From: Aromatoleum bremense
Lineage (GTDB): Bacteria > Pseudomonadota > Gammaproteobacteria > Burkholderiales > Rhodocyclaceae
Direction of reading: 5' to 3'
Length of the DNA stretch: 64,000 bases
Assembly (NCBI RefSeq): GCF_017894365.1
Contig: NZ_CP059467.1
Span: 2,914,001-2,978,000, forward strand
Position numbers and translations under genes: made by a program. Within the stretch, counting starts at the first letter, position 1. The number at the start of each line of letters is the position of its first letter. Under the pieces are notes generated by a model. The model searched no databases. It had not been told where the DNA came from and saw only the letters and a list, made by a program, of their open reading frames with translations. This document shows positions 35,282 to 44,529 of the stretch, piece by piece.

Positions 35282-36091
35282 TCAGGCCGACTTGCGCGCG
35301 AATCGACTTCGCGCGCGGCTGCCGAAATGACTCCATGCCCGCGCCCAGCTGGCGTCGTTGTCGCCGAGATACAACTTGCGGGCGATGCTGCTCGCGGTAT
35401 CCGTATTGAACACGGTCAGGCGACGCAGGAGATACGGGTTGCCGTCGCGCAATGCCCACCCGGTCCGCGTCGTGCAGGCGCCGCGATAGCCGGCCTGTTC
35501 GACCGCTTTGACGCAGTCGCTGTCCCACACCCCATAAGGGTAGGCGAAGCTGGAGATCGCGTTGCCCAGCGCCCCCTCGATTTCCGTTCGTGAGTCGACC
35601 AGTTCCGAACGTCGATGAGCTTCGCTTATTTCGGTCAGCCGCACATGGCTGACGGTGTGCGAACCGATTTCCATTCCTGCGGACTGCATCTCGCGCAGTT
35701 CCGCGGCGTTGAGGAGACGGCCCGCAGGTCGACCGGTCGCTGGCCAGGAGGGCTCACGGCCTATTGAACCGGAGACCACGAACCATGTAGCACGCATGCC
35801 CCGCTGCTGCAGTTCCTCGACCGCAAACAGATTGTCGGCATAACCATCATCGAAGGTAATGACGACGGTGCGGCTTGCCCAATGTTCCGGCGCAGCAATC
35901 AACTCCTGCAGCGTAGGGGTTCGCCATCCTTCGGCGGAGAGCAAGTCGAGCTGGGTTCGGAAGCGCTGCAAGGATACCGCCCAGGGCCAACGAGGACTTC
36001 CAGCTCCCGGTTCCACGGCGTGATACATCAGCATCGCCGGCCCATGCCAGCCAGCATTGCGGTGCATCAAGGCACTGAGTGGGTCAAGCAT
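35282..36091 (-). CDS. Polysaccharide deacetylase (NodB-like)
   Basis: A 269 aa carbohydrate esterase 4-type deacetylase. The metal and catalytic motif is TFDDGY at residues 79-84 and the second is SHTVSH at 144-149; FAYPYG is the third. There is no clear signal peptide, so its location is uncertain. The ATG at 36091 overlaps the upstream methyltransferase stop and is preferred to a TTG at 36109. It is distinct from the XrtA-type deacetylase at 1153. The glycan target is inferred from context. Confidence 0.88.
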   Translation of the reverse strand: MLDPLSALMHRNAGWHGPAMLMYHAVEPGAGSPRWPWAVSLQRFRTQLDLLSAEGWRTPTLQELIAAPEHWASRTVVITFDDGYADNLFAVEELQQRGMRATWFVVSGSIGREPSWPATGRPAGRLLNAAELREMQSAGMEIGSHTVSHVRLTEISEAHRRSELVDSRTEIEGALGNAISSFAYPYGVWDSDCVKAVEQAGYRGACTTRTGWALRDGNPYLLRRLTVFNTDTASSIARKLYLGDNDASWARAWSHFGSRARSRFARKSA

Positions 36092-36971
36092 CGTTCCGGA
36101 CACCGGCAACGGGAGTTTTCGTCATTACGCACACCCCGTCGATCGTGTCGAACCAGCGGGAATCCCATCCGGCCTCCTCGCTGGTCCAGGTCTCGACCAT
36201 TCTCGATTCGGTCGCCCGGCTGGCATCGTCGACGAATATCACTGCGTTGGCGGACAGGCGTTCGCGCAGCAGCGGAAAGGCGGGATATCGGGCGTGCGCC
36301 GGGTTGGCCCGCATCTGGGGCGGACCATCGACCAGCAGCAGGTCGATCGGCCCCAACTCGTCGAGGCGGTGTGTCGGGATGTCGTACCAGTCGTAGCTCT
36401 GGTTGCCCAGCGTGACCGACTTCAGCGGCGCATCGACGACGGTGACGACATCGGCCAACCCGAGGAGATCGACGTAACGGCGGGTCTGGTCGGCCCACAT
36501 CGGATCGTGGTCGACCGACAGCAGCCGCCCGCGTCCGTTTTTTCGCAGGATCTGCCCAAGGATCAACGTCGAGGCGCCGGAGCCGAGTTCGAGGACGGCG
36601 GCCGGTTTGCGCTCCAGCGTTTCGCGCGCAAGCAAGGCCGCCGAGTCGCCCGTCAAAGCCCATCCGCCGCCGACGGGCAGCGGAAGTTCAAGCGTGTAGG
36701 GGGCGAGGCGAACCAGCCCGTGTACGTCGCCGACGTCACGACGGATGCGCTCGATCCGGTTGCGCAGTGTATGCGTCCGGTTGTCGACGAGGCCGGTGAC
36801 AGCCTGCTTGGTGTTGTGGACGAGGGCGGCGGCGACGGCGCAGGTTGTGAGCACCGGCCACACCGCTTCGAAGGATGTGAGCCCGAGGGCCGCGCCGGCT
36901 GCGGTGATCGAGCCTCCCGCAGCGGCAGCGCCGACGCCGAGGAGCAGGCTGCGCGCAAGGTGTTGTTCCAT
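36084..36971 (-). CDS. Membrane-associated class I SAM-dependent methyltransferase
   Basis: A 295 aa protein with one or two hydrophobic N-terminal segments (to about residue 50), then a methyltransferase domain with the SAM motif VLELGSGASTLILGQIL, LLSVDHDPMWADQ and LLLVDGPPQMR. The last of these resembles the O-methyltransferase (methyltransferase 24) group. The ATG at 36971 has GAGGA 9 nt upstream; an upstream in-frame start at 37094 is less convincing. It overlaps the deacetylase gene by 8 nt. A role in glycan methylation is inferred. Confidence 0.78.
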   Translation of the reverse strand: MEQHLARSLLLGVGAAAAGGSITAAGAALGLTSFEAVWPVLTTCAVAAALVHNTKQAVTGLVDNRTHTLRNRIERIRRDVGDVHGLVRLAPYTLELPLPVGGGWALTGDSAALLARETLERKPAAVLELGSGASTLILGQILRKNGRGRLLSVDHDPMWADQTRRYVDLLGLADVVTVVDAPLKSVTLGNQSYDWYDIPTHRLDELGPIDLLLVDGPPQMRANPAHARYPAFPLLRERLSANAVIFVDDASRATESRMVETWTSEEAGWDSRWFDTIDGVCVMTKTPVAGVRNDA

Positions 36972-37133
36972 CCCGTAATCCTCATCGATCGCGAATGACC
37001 GGTCTTCCCCGGCCTGAGCGTTCGTATGGCAGACACAAGCGCTCGCAGCCATCCGGCCACTGGCGCGACAGACCGGGTTACATCGATTCTTCACGAAGCG
37101 GCGAAAGATGCAATACCCGACTTGCGTGATTGA

Positions 37134-38603
37134 TTATGGAACGGTGCTTGATACCAGTCGCAACTTCTGTTTCCAGCGGTGCTGCTCGGAGCCCAGTGAC
37201 GCAATGGGTAGATAGAGAAAGCAGAGCGCGTAGGTGAGGGCGCCGGTCACCATCACGACTGCGAGATAGGCCGGATTGTTGTCGCGAACCGTGCCGGGCA
37301 TGTAATGGTCGAGGACGAACAGGACGCTTGCGAGAATGGCGTTCAGCGTTGCGGCGGGGAGCATCGACACCGGCAACTGCTTCCACGTCGCGTTCAGACA
37401 CTGCGAGGCGAGTCGGTACATATGCAGGGCGTTGTAGATTGTCACGAGCACGAGTGCGCCGGCGATGCCGCGCAGTCCGTATCGCAGTCCGGCGAGGGTT
37501 GCGGCGACGGTCAGTGCGAGCACGATGAGCTGTACCACGAGTTCGCGGCCCAGCTGGTTGCGGGCCGCGAGGACGCAGCCGGACAGGTTGGCGATCGTCA
37601 GAAACGGCCCCGCGAGCGCGAGTATGGCGAGGGGGGCGGCCGCCTCGGCCCATTTCGTGCCATAGAGCAACGCAATCAGCGGCTCGGCGGTCCAGTAAAC
37701 GCCGACATAAAGGGGGGTGACGTACACGGCGACGAGGCTCAGGCTGCGGAAGAACAGATAGCGCGATTTGTCCCAGTTAGCCTGCTCTTTCGCCAATGCC
37801 CTGAAAAGGACCTGATAGACGGGGCCGGTGATCAAGCCGTGCGGCATTCGCGCGAGGCTGTCAGCCTTGTTGAACAGTCCGACCGGCGCGGCGCCCAGCG
37901 TCTTCCCGAGGATGAAATTCGTCGCCTGGTTGCGCAGATAGGTCACGATGTCGTTGATGGAAACGAGGAGGCCGTAACGTGCGACCTTCCTTCCGCGCCG
38001 GATGTCGAGGGAAAACCCCGGGCGCCATCCCGAGAGCCGGATCAGCATCGCCATGCTGCACATCGAGCCGGCCAGTCCGCCGATGATCAGGCTCCACACC
38101 CCTTGTCCCCGGTACGCCATGCCGATGCTGACCACGCTGGACACCACCAGCGTCGTGATCCTCACGGCGGTTTGCGCCTTGTAGCGCATTTCCCGATGCA
38201 GGACGCTGCCGGGCAGGTTGACGAAGGGCCGGAGGATGAAGGACAGCGCGGAGACGCGCAGCAGGTTCGCGTACAGCGGCGTGTCGTACCAACTAGCGAA
38301 CCAGGGGGCGGCGAAATAGAAAGCCGCGTAGATTGCGCAGCCGATCGCGAGCTGCAGGGTGAACACGATGTCGTAATCCTGTTTCGTCGCTTCGCTGGCG
38401 CGGACCAGTGCCTGGCCCATGCCGCCACCGGCGACGAAGCCGGCCAGACCGGTGAATACCTGGATCGTGACCAGCATGCCGAAGTCCTCGGGCGTCAGCA
38501 GCCGCGCGAGGATGATCCCGAATGCGAAGGTCAGCACCTGGCTGCCGGTGTTGCCGACGATGAGCCAGAGTGCACCGCGCCGAATGCTGTCACCGAGGGA
38601 CAT
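37134..38603 (-). CDS. Wzx-type polysaccharide flippase
   Basis: Polytopic membrane protein of 489 aa in the MOP (PST/Wzx) flippase family, expected to move undecaprenyl-linked repeat units to the periplasm. It begins MSLGDSIRRGALWLIVGNTGSQVLT, with LTPEDFGML after the first helix. It shows about 12-14 hydrophobic segments, with LRNQATNFILGK and GLFNKADSLARMP in the middle, as in WzxC-like lipopolysaccharide biosynthesis proteins. It is the only recognisable flippase in the window and could serve both polysaccharide blocks, while the ligase-like partner is encoded at 13680. A 162-nt gap separates it from the next gene downstream. Confidence 0.9.
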   Translation of the reverse strand: MSLGDSIRRGALWLIVGNTGSQVLTFAFGIILARLLTPEDFGMLVTIQVFTGLAGFVAGGGMGQALVRASEATKQDYDIVFTLQLAIGCAIYAAFYFAAPWFASWYDTPLYANLLRVSALSFILRPFVNLPGSVLHREMRYKAQTAVRITTLVVSSVVSIGMAYRGQGVWSLIIGGLAGSMCSMAMLIRLSGWRPGFSLDIRRGRKVARYGLLVSINDIVTYLRNQATNFILGKTLGAAPVGLFNKADSLARMPHGLITGPVYQVLFRALAKEQANWDKSRYLFFRSLSLVAVYVTPLYVGVYWTAEPLIALLYGTKWAEAAAPLAILALAGPFLTIANLSGCVLAARNQLGRELVVQLIVLALTVAATLAGLRYGLRGIAGALVLVTIYNALHMYRLASQCLNATWKQLPVSMLPAATLNAILASVLFVLDHYMPGTVRDNNPAYLAVVMVTGALTYALCFLYLPIASLGSEQHRWKQKLRLVSSTVP

Positions 38604-38669
38604 GTGCGCTCCGTCCGATGCCGCCGATCGGTGCTCGCAGATCGTGCGCGGGCAAATCGCGGTCCGACG

Positions 38670-39860
38670 TCATCGCTTCAGGCCGGTGAGGTCGAGCTTC
38701 AGCGCCCACACCGTCGGCGCTTCGGAGGGGCCTCCGCTGACCAGCAGGAAGACCTTGTGGCGAGGGTCGTAGGCCATCATGAAATTCATTCCGAGCGCCG
38801 GCATGTCGGCGCCGGGCAGACGGAGGTAGCGGTTGGCGTCGGGGTCGTACACGAAAGTACTGTTCGATTTCGGCCGGCGCGCGCGTTCGCGGCCGTTCGG
38901 AAGCAACTCGAATTCGGTGTTCCCCGGCACCAGCAGGAAGACACCCTGCTCACGGTCGAACGCGACCGGAAAGTGCTGGGCCCGGGGGCAGGCGTCGCCG
39001 TCCGGGGAGCGCTTTTCCCAATGGCCTTCTTCGCCGGGCCGTGCGCCAGGCATGTAAATCCAGACGTCATTGGTATTGCGGTAATCCCCGAATACGGCGA
39101 AGTTGCCGCGGCGGCTGTCGTACACCATGTTGTGATGCATTTGGTGGTGGTTTTCCCTGCTCACCTTCACCCACGCAGTTTCGGGGCTGTTCGTGGTTCC
39201 GCCTTGGGACAAGAGTTCCCAAATTCCCCAGCGATAGGCAACGGCCACCCTGCGCCGCTCGTCGTACGCCGCCGCGGCGCCGAAGAATTTTGGAGCTGCC
39301 TGATCGCTGTCCGGCAGCATCTGCCATTCGCGGCGAGTCTGGCTGTAGAACCACGAGGGGTGGATTTTTGCTGCCGGGGTCTTCTTGCCAATCGGGTTGT
39401 GCTCGGGGCGTGCGGCAACGATCAGGCCGTCGCGCTGCGGATCGTAGGCGACTCCCGCGAAGGTGTGCATCGCCCAGGGCAGGCGTCGTTGCCCGCCGGC
39501 AATCGCGCGCTCCTTGTCGTCGGCCCGATAGCTCGCCTGGGGCGCCTCGGGGTAATGCGTGACCCAGCGTGCCGTGACGGGGTCGAACTCATGCACCGTG
39601 TTGTCCCAGTCCAGGCCGTGCGTGTTCGATCCGAATATCAGCAGGGTGCCGCGCTTGCTGTCGTACGCCATGCCGGCGTGCGCCTGGCGCGACCATTCTT
39701 CAACGGCCGGTGTGTGGAGCCTCGTCCAGCGATTCGGGGCGAGGTCGAGGAGCGCAGGGTTGAGGTCGACGGCCTGTGCTTGTGCAGACCCGCCAAACGC
39801 GAGGGCAGCCCACGCGACGACGCGACAGGCTTGACGTACGGCGTCGATGACAGCGTGCAT
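38670..39860 (-). CDS. Exported kelch/galactose-oxidase-like beta-propeller protein
   Basis: A 396 aa secreted protein with a signal peptide (ending near GGSAQA), followed by kelch-like repeats: HAGMAYDSKRGTLLIFGS, AGVAYDPQRDGLIVAA, NMVYDSRRGNFAVFGD, FVYDPDANRYLRL and MAYDPRHKVFLLVSGG. The repeated Y-D-x-R and G-G pattern fits a six- or seven-bladed propeller. No copper-binding or other catalytic residues are evident. The ATG at 39860 gives the signal peptide; longer frames upstream are spurious. Its role is unknown; it may bind the glycan, like the propellers at 20255 and 21586. Confidence 0.75.
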   Translation of the reverse strand: MHAVIDAVRQACRVVAWAALAFGGSAQAQAVDLNPALLDLAPNRWTRLHTPAVEEWSRQAHAGMAYDSKRGTLLIFGSNTHGLDWDNTVHEFDPVTARWVTHYPEAPQASYRADDKERAIAGGQRRLPWAMHTFAGVAYDPQRDGLIVAARPEHNPIGKKTPAAKIHPSWFYSQTRREWQMLPDSDQAAPKFFGAAAAYDERRRVAVAYRWGIWELLSQGGTTNSPETAWVKVSRENHHQMHHNMVYDSRRGNFAVFGDYRNTNDVWIYMPGARPGEEGHWEKRSPDGDACPRAQHFPVAFDREQGVFLLVPGNTEFELLPNGRERARRPKSNSTFVYDPDANRYLRLPGADMPALGMNFMMAYDPRHKVFLLVSGGPSEAPTVWALKLDLTGLKR

Positions 39861-40023
39861 CGGAGAGCCTCGAAAACCGGTTCGGGCAAGCAGGAGAGCA
39901 AAGCATAACAAAGCTTGCGTCATCGGCGTGCCTGCATTGCCGGCTATTTCCCCGGCGCTCGCGCCCGGGTGCCTTCCGGAATCCCGGCGGCTGCCGTTCC
40001 TCACGCTGGTGCGCGTGAAGGTC

Positions 40024-40044
40024 TCCGGACGACCTGCGTCCGGA
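40024..40044 (-). terminator. Stem-loop downstream of the PLP decarboxylase gene
   Basis: An 8-bp stem (TCCGGACG/CGTCCGGA) with a 5-nt loop lies 43 nt downstream of the decarboxylase stop in the 227-nt intergenic region 39861-40087. There is no clear T tract, so termination is only possible, not shown. The rest of this interval holds nothing else I can support. Confidence 0.35.
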
Positions 40045-40087
40045 CAGGTGAGACCGTGGTGCCGGCATGAGGCACTGCGCGCAGCGC

Positions 40088-41332
40088 TCAGACCAGCACT
40101 TCGACCGCTGCGGGGTGGCCCAGGAACGCCTGCGGGCTCGCACTCGCGCCGTACGCGCCGGACTGGAAGATCACGACGAGGTCGCCGGGTTGTGCGACAG
40201 GCAGCGGCATGCGGTCGGCGATCAGGTCGAGGGGGGTACAGAGCGGGCCGACGACCGAGGTCGGGATGTCGGCCGAAGCGTCGCAGCGATTGCCGATCGC
40301 GACCGGATAATTCTTGCGGATCACCTGGCCGAAATTGCCGGATGCCGACAGGTGATGATGCAGCCCGCCATCGCAGACGAGGAATACGTGCCCGCGCGAG
40401 ACCTTGCGATCGACGACCCGGCATACGTAAAGGCCGGCTTCGCCGACGAGATAGCGGCCGAGTTCGATCACCAGCGCGGCGCCGGGCAGACCGGTTGCCG
40501 CGGCGGCTGCGATCTCGGCGAGGTTTGCGCCGATCGGCGCGAGATCGAGGCGCGTCTCTCCAGGGAAATACGGAATGCCGAAGCCGCCGCCAAGATTCAG
40601 CACGCGGATCGGAGCCGGGGCGGAATCGGCCAGGCGCAGCGCGAGCTCGAAGCTCTTCTGTTGCGCCTCGACGATCGCTTCGGCGCGAAGATTCTGCGAA
40701 CCGGCGAACAGATGGAAGCCCTCGAACGCGAGGCCCAGGCTGCCGATTTCCGCGAGCAGCGCCGGTACCTCTTCGGCGTCGACACCGAACGGCTTCGGTC
40801 CGCCACCCATCTTCATGCCCGAACTCTTCAGTTCGAAATCCGGATTGACACGCACGGCCACCCGCGCCGGCCAGCCGAGTCGCGCCGAGATCCCGGCGAG
40901 CGCGCGCGCCTCGCGGAAGGATTCGACGTTCAGCAGCACGCCGGCGGCAACCGCCTGGGTGAGTTCCTCGTCGCGCTTGCCGGGCCCGGCGAAGCTGATC
41001 CCGGCGGGCGCACAGCCGGCGTCGAGCGCGGTCCGCAGCTCGCCCGCCGATGCGACGTCGAGTCCGTCGACCAATCCGGCCATGTGCCCGACCAGCGCCG
41101 GCATCGGATTGGCCTTCACCGCGTAGTGCAACTGGATCGCCGCCGGCAGCGCCTGCCGCAGTTCGGTGACGCGGGCGGACAGCAGTGCGCGGTCGTAGGC
41201 ATAGAACGGGGTCTGCCCGACGCGTGCCGCGAGCCGCACGAGCGGTACGCCGCCGACCAGGATCTCCCCATCGGTCGCCGCGAACTGGGACATCGGCGCG
41301 TGCACCGGAACTGGTCTGGCAAGGGCGGTCAT
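40088..41332 (-). CDS. PLP-dependent decarboxylase, exosortase A-associated
   Basis: Alanine-racemase-fold, group IV decarboxylase related to diaminopimelate/ornithine decarboxylases, 414 aa. The PLP lysine is Lys73 in HYAVKANP. GFHLFAGSQN, GGGFGIPYFPGE, IELGRYLVGEAG and CDGGLHHHL are the other family motifs. In exosortase A loci this enzyme is typically found with an acyl-CoA ligase and an acyl carrier protein, as here. It probably makes a carrier-bound or free amine-bearing unit for the polysaccharide, but the substrate is unknown. The ATG at 41332 overlaps the ligase stop (ATGA). Confidence 0.9.
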   Translation of the reverse strand: MTALARPVPVHAPMSQFAATDGEILVGGVPLVRLAARVGQTPFYAYDRALLSARVTELRQALPAAIQLHYAVKANPMPALVGHMAGLVDGLDVASAGELRTALDAGCAPAGISFAGPGKRDEELTQAVAAGVLLNVESFREARALAGISARLGWPARVAVRVNPDFELKSSGMKMGGGPKPFGVDAEEVPALLAEIGSLGLAFEGFHLFAGSQNLRAEAIVEAQQKSFELALRLADSAPAPIRVLNLGGGFGIPYFPGETRLDLAPIGANLAEIAAAAATGLPGAALVIELGRYLVGEAGLYVCRVVDRKVSRGHVFLVCDGGLHHHLSASGNFGQVIRKNYPVAIGNRCDASADIPTSVVGPLCTPLDLIADRMPLPVAQPGDLVVIFQSGAYGASASPQAFLGHPAAVEVLV

Positions 41333-42933
41333 GCGAGGCTCTCCCGGCTACCCTCAAATTCGGCCGCGAGCAACTTTCGGTCGATCTTGCCGTTCGGGTT
41401 GCGTGGCAGCGCGCCGTCGCGCGCTTCGATCCGTGTCGGCACCATGTAGGCCGGCATGCGCCGGCGGCATTCGGCGAGCAGCGCAGCAGTGTCGAGCGTG
41501 GTGCCGGGCGCCGGTGTCGTGACGACGCATATCGTCTGGCCGAGCGTCGGGTGGGGCAGGCCGAAGGCGGTGCATTCGCCAACCATCGCCGTCGAATAAA
41601 GGATCTCCTCGACTTCGGTCGGGCTGACGCGGTAGCCAGAGGTCTTGATCATTTCGTCGCGCCGGCCGATGAAGTACAGGAAACCTTCTTCGTCACGGCG
41701 CACGGTGTCGCCGGAGAACACCGCGATTTCAGGCATCACCAGTCCGGACTCGCGACCGGCGATGCCCGCGGGTAGCGGTTTGTAGCGCTCGGCAGTCCTC
41801 TCCGGATCGTTCCAATAGCCTAGCGCGACGAGTGCGCCGCGCTGCACGAGTTCGCCGGGTTCGTTCGGTGCGCATTCGCTGCCGTCTTCCCTCAGCACGA
41901 GCACTTCGGCGTTCGGGATCGCCTTGCCGATCGAGTCGGGGCGGCGGTCGACCTCCTCGGGCGTGAGGTAGGTCGCGCGGAACGCCTCGGTCAGGCCGTA
42001 CATCAGGAAGGGGCGGGCGCGCGGCAGCTTTGCCCGCAGCGTCTTCAGCGCTTCGAGCGGCATGCGCCCACCGGTGTTCGCGATGTAGCGCAGATGCTCG
42101 CCGACCGTCTCCGGCCAGTCGAGCGCGGCAAGCTGGATCCACAACGGCGGCACCGCGGTCAGGCCGGTGACGCGTTCGCGCACCACCGCGTTCAGCACGT
42201 CGCGCGGCAGCAGGTAGTTGATCAGCACCGCGCGGGCGCCGGCATGAAAGGCGGTCGTGAGCTGCGAAAACCCCGCATCGAACGACAACGGCAACGCCGC
42301 GAGCAGGCTGTCGCCGGCGTGGTTGTCGAGGTACCGGGCGACGCTGCGCGCGCCGACGACGAGGTTGCGATGCGAGAGCACCACGCCCTTGGGGCGTCCG
42401 GTGCTGCCCGACGTGTAGAGGATCGCGGCGATATCGGTGTCGATGATGCGGTGACCGGCCCGCCTCGCGACGTCGTTCAGATCGCTCCAGCAGTGGGCGC
42501 TCGCACCGCTCAACGCGGGCAATTCCACCGGATCGTCGACGAGCACGACCTGGCGCAAGTCGTGGCAGGTGGCCAGCGCAGGCTGCAACAGTGCAAGACG
42601 TTCGGCGCTGGTCACCAGTATGCGCACGTTGCAGTCGCGTAGGATGTGGCCGACCTGCTCGGCCTTCAGCAGCGGGTTCAGCGGCACGAAGGCGCCGCCA
42701 GCAGCGGCTGTGCCGAAGGCCGCGACAACGAATTCGATGCGTTTGTCCAGATAGATGCCGACCCGTTCGGCGCGCGCAAGACCGAGCTGGACCACGCCAG
42801 CGGCGAAGGCCCGGCAGCGCTTGTCCAGGTCCGCATAGGAAAGGCTTTGCTTGCCGCCGGTGAGCGCGATGTCGTCGCCGGAACGCTCGGTCGAGGCGAA
42901 AATCAGTTCGTGAAGCAGGTCGGTGGAATTCAT
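41329..42933 (-). CDS. Acyl-CoA ligase (AMP-forming), exosortase A-associated
   Basis: Adenylate-forming ligase of 534 aa. The ATP-binding loop is YTSGSTGRPKGV, followed by MYGLTEAFRATYL, the FSGDTVRRDEEGFLYF hinge region and the C-terminal NPNGKIDRK catalytic-lysine motif. Enzymes of this subfamily occur next to the PLP decarboxylase and a carrier protein in exosortase A loci. It likely loads an acid onto the carrier protein encoded divergently at 43117. The ATG at 42933 is chosen over an upstream in-frame start because it gives the usual STDLLHELI N-terminus. Confidence 0.9.
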   Translation of the reverse strand: MNSTDLLHELIFASTERSGDDIALTGGKQSLSYADLDKRCRAFAAGVVQLGLARAERVGIYLDKRIEFVVAAFGTAAAGGAFVPLNPLLKAEQVGHILRDCNVRILVTSAERLALLQPALATCHDLRQVVLVDDPVELPALSGASAHCWSDLNDVARRAGHRIIDTDIAAILYTSGSTGRPKGVVLSHRNLVVGARSVARYLDNHAGDSLLAALPLSFDAGFSQLTTAFHAGARAVLINYLLPRDVLNAVVRERVTGLTAVPPLWIQLAALDWPETVGEHLRYIANTGGRMPLEALKTLRAKLPRARPFLMYGLTEAFRATYLTPEEVDRRPDSIGKAIPNAEVLVLREDGSECAPNEPGELVQRGALVALGYWNDPERTAERYKPLPAGIAGRESGLVMPEIAVFSGDTVRRDEEGFLYFIGRRDEMIKTSGYRVSPTEVEEILYSTAMVGECTAFGLPHPTLGQTICVVTTPAPGTTLDTAALLAECRRRMPAYMVPTRIEARDGALPRNPNGKIDRKLLAAEFEGSRESLA

Positions 42934-43102
42934 GACGCTCGGGGGGCCGATCCGCAGCAGGTCATCCGCGAAGCCGGCCGCGTATCGGCTTCGGCTCATC
43001 GCGGACCGCATCGATCGTACAGGGAACCGTGAGGCAGCAAGTATAATGCGCGTTTTCCGGTGGTGACCGATCGGTCGGAGCGCCGGCGGTCATTGGCACG
43101 CA

Positions 43103-43108
43103 AAGGAG
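43103..43108 (+). promoter_or_regulatory. Ribosome binding site selecting a TTG start
   Basis: AAGGAG lies 8 nt before a TTG at 43117. It also runs into the GTG at 43108, which is too close to use it. The site therefore supports the TTG as the start of the carrier protein, giving the usual MKI-type N-terminus. Confidence 0.6.
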
Positions 43109-43116
43109 TGCTCGCG

Positions 43117-43392
43117 TTGAAGATCCAGGAAGAAGTGGTGTCGCTGCTTGATGAGGTGTTGAGCCTGAATGGCCGCGGATTGCGGTTTGATGCCGATACG
43201 CCACTGCTCGGGAGCGTACCGGAACTCGATTCCATGGCGGTGCTCGCGGTGATCCATGCAATCGAGGAGCGCTTCGGCATCGAGGTGCCGGACGACGAGG
43301 TCGATGGAACTTCGTTCGCGACCGTTGGCACCGTGGTCGAATTCGTCACGCGTCTGTCCGGCAAATGGCGCCATCAACCGCTAGAGCCCTAG
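43117..43392 (+). CDS. Acyl carrier protein, exosortase A-associated
   Basis: A 91 aa carrier protein. The 4'-phosphopantetheine attachment serine is Ser39 in ELDSMAV, and the flanking RFDADTPLLG and FATVGTVVEFV segments match carrier proteins of exosortase A loci. It is divergent from the acyl-CoA ligase and PLP decarboxylase genes, with which it presumably works. The start is TTG at 43117 on the strength of an AAGGAG site. Its 3' end overlaps the convergent dehydrogenase gene by 12 nt. Confidence 0.85.
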   Translation: MKIQEEVVSLLDEVLSLNGRGLRFDADTPLLGSVPELDSMAVLAVIHAIEERFGIEVPDDEVDGTSFATVGTVVEFVTRLSGKWRHQPLEP

Positions 43393-44529
43393 CCACCGGC
43401 CGATGATGTTGCGCTGCATCTCGGACGTGCCCGAATAGATCGTGCTGCCCACTGCGTCACGCAGGGCGCGCTCGACCTCGTACTCGACCATATAGCCATA
43501 GCCGCCGTGCACATGGACCGTCTCGAGCGCGGTCTTCAGCAGGGATTCGCTGACCATCAGCTTCGCGATCGCGGCATCCAGCGAAGCGTTCCGGAGGTTT
43601 TCGAGACGCCAGGCTGCGCGGTAGGCGAGCAGCCGTGCGGCTTCGAGTTGAACCTTCATGTCGGCAATCTTGTGCGCTATGGCCTGAAACTTTCCGATCG
43701 CTTGCCCGAACTGATTGCGCGTGCGCGCGTAAGAAATCGAAGTCTCGAGAAGGCGCTCGATGGTTCCGACATGGCTGGCGACAAGCAGGCAGCGCTCCCA
43801 GTCCATCGCCGTGGAAAAAACGGCGGAACCGCCGCCAACCTGACCGAGCACGGCGGAAGGCGGAACGTACATGTCCGTGAACACGAGCTCTCCGACTGGC
43901 GAAGTACGCAGCCCCAGCTTCTCGAACTTCTGGCCGGCGGAAAAGCCGGGCGTATCGCTTTCGATGAGGAACGCGGTCACACCGCCGTGAAAGCCCTTGG
44001 CCGGCTCGGTGACTGCGAACACCACCGCAACGTCGGCGACAGGGCCGTTCGAAATGAAGGTCTTGCTGCCGTTGATGCGCCAGCCGTCTCGGTCGCGTTC
44101 GGCGCGCGTGCGCATCGAAAAGGAATCCGAGCCTGAGTCCGGTTCGGTGATCGCGTGGGCGCCGATCAGCGTTCCGTCGCATAGTCCCGGCAGGTAACGG
44201 CGCTTCTGTTCCTCGCTGCCGTGGCGCCACACCGGGACGACACATGCGAGCAGATGAGCGCACAGCGAAAACACCAGTCCGCCATCCCTGCAGCCGTAGC
44301 CCAGCGCCTCCAGCACCATCGCGCAGGACAGCGCATCGAGTGCGGTCCCGCCATACGCTTCGGGCACGGGCAGGCCCTGAATGCCGACCTTGGCGCATTC
44401 TTGCCACAGATCACGGGAAAAGACCTGCTCGCGATCGCGTTCGACGACGTGCGCATTGAGCGAAGCGCGGGCGAACTTGATGGTGTTCTCGCGCAGGAGC
44501 TTCTGCTCGTCCGAATAGGCGAAGTCCAT
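43381..44529 (-). CDS. Acyl-CoA-dehydrogenase-fold flavoprotein, likely aminoacyl/acyl-carrier dehydrogenase
   Basis: FAD enzyme of 382 aa. AITEPDSGSDS (126-136) and the ISNGPVADVAVV region are the flavin and substrate signature. Glu245 in MDWERCLL sits where isovaleryl-CoA-dehydrogenase-type enzymes have their catalytic base, while the late position carrying Glu in medium-chain enzymes is Ser366 (YSGTSEMQ). Prolyl-carrier dehydrogenases such as PltE/RedW share this pattern as I remember them. The gene abuts an amino-acid-adenylating ligase and a carrier protein, the same trio that makes pyrrole-2-carboxyl thioesters in natural-product clusters. Oxidation of a carrier-bound amino acid is therefore likely but unproven. 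The ATG overlaps the ligase stop by one base. Confidence 0.82.
   Translation of the reverse strand: MDFAYSDEQKLLRENTIKFARASLNAHVVERDREQVFSRDLWQECAKVGIQGLPVPEAYGGTALDALSCAMVLEALGYGCRDGGLVFSLCAHLLACVVPVWRHGSEEQKRRYLPGLCDGTLIGAHAITEPDSGSDSFSMRTRAERDRDGWRINGSKTFISNGPVADVAVVFAVTEPAKGFHGGVTAFLIESDTPGFSAGQKFEKLGLRTSPVGELVFTDMYVPPSAVLGQVGGGSAVFSTAMDWERCLLVASHVGTIERLLETSISYARTRNQFGQAIGKFQAIAHKIADMKVQLEAARLLAYRAAWRLENLRNASLDAAIAKLMVSESLLKTALETVHVHGGYGYMVEYEVERALRDAVGSTIYSGTSEMQRNIIGRWLGL

Noticed and set aside
37305..39908. Long open frame of 867 codons on the plus strand
   Set aside because: It lies antisense to the flippase and kelch genes, has Arg/Gly/Ala-rich sequence without domains, and is explained by the high GC content. 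The same holds for the antisense frames at 832-2013, 6262-8514, 15061-16953 and 23736-25373.
38670..41582. 970-codon minus-strand frame that joins the kelch protein to sequence upstream of it
   Set aside because: Only the part from 39860 onward has a signal peptide and kelch repeats. The upstream part overlaps the PLP decarboxylase in another frame and is not protein-like.
43042..43047. TATAAT as a -10 box for the acyl carrier gene
   Set aside because: It matches the consensus and is well placed, but I see no acceptable -35 element at 16-18 nt upstream, so I do not list it as a promoter.
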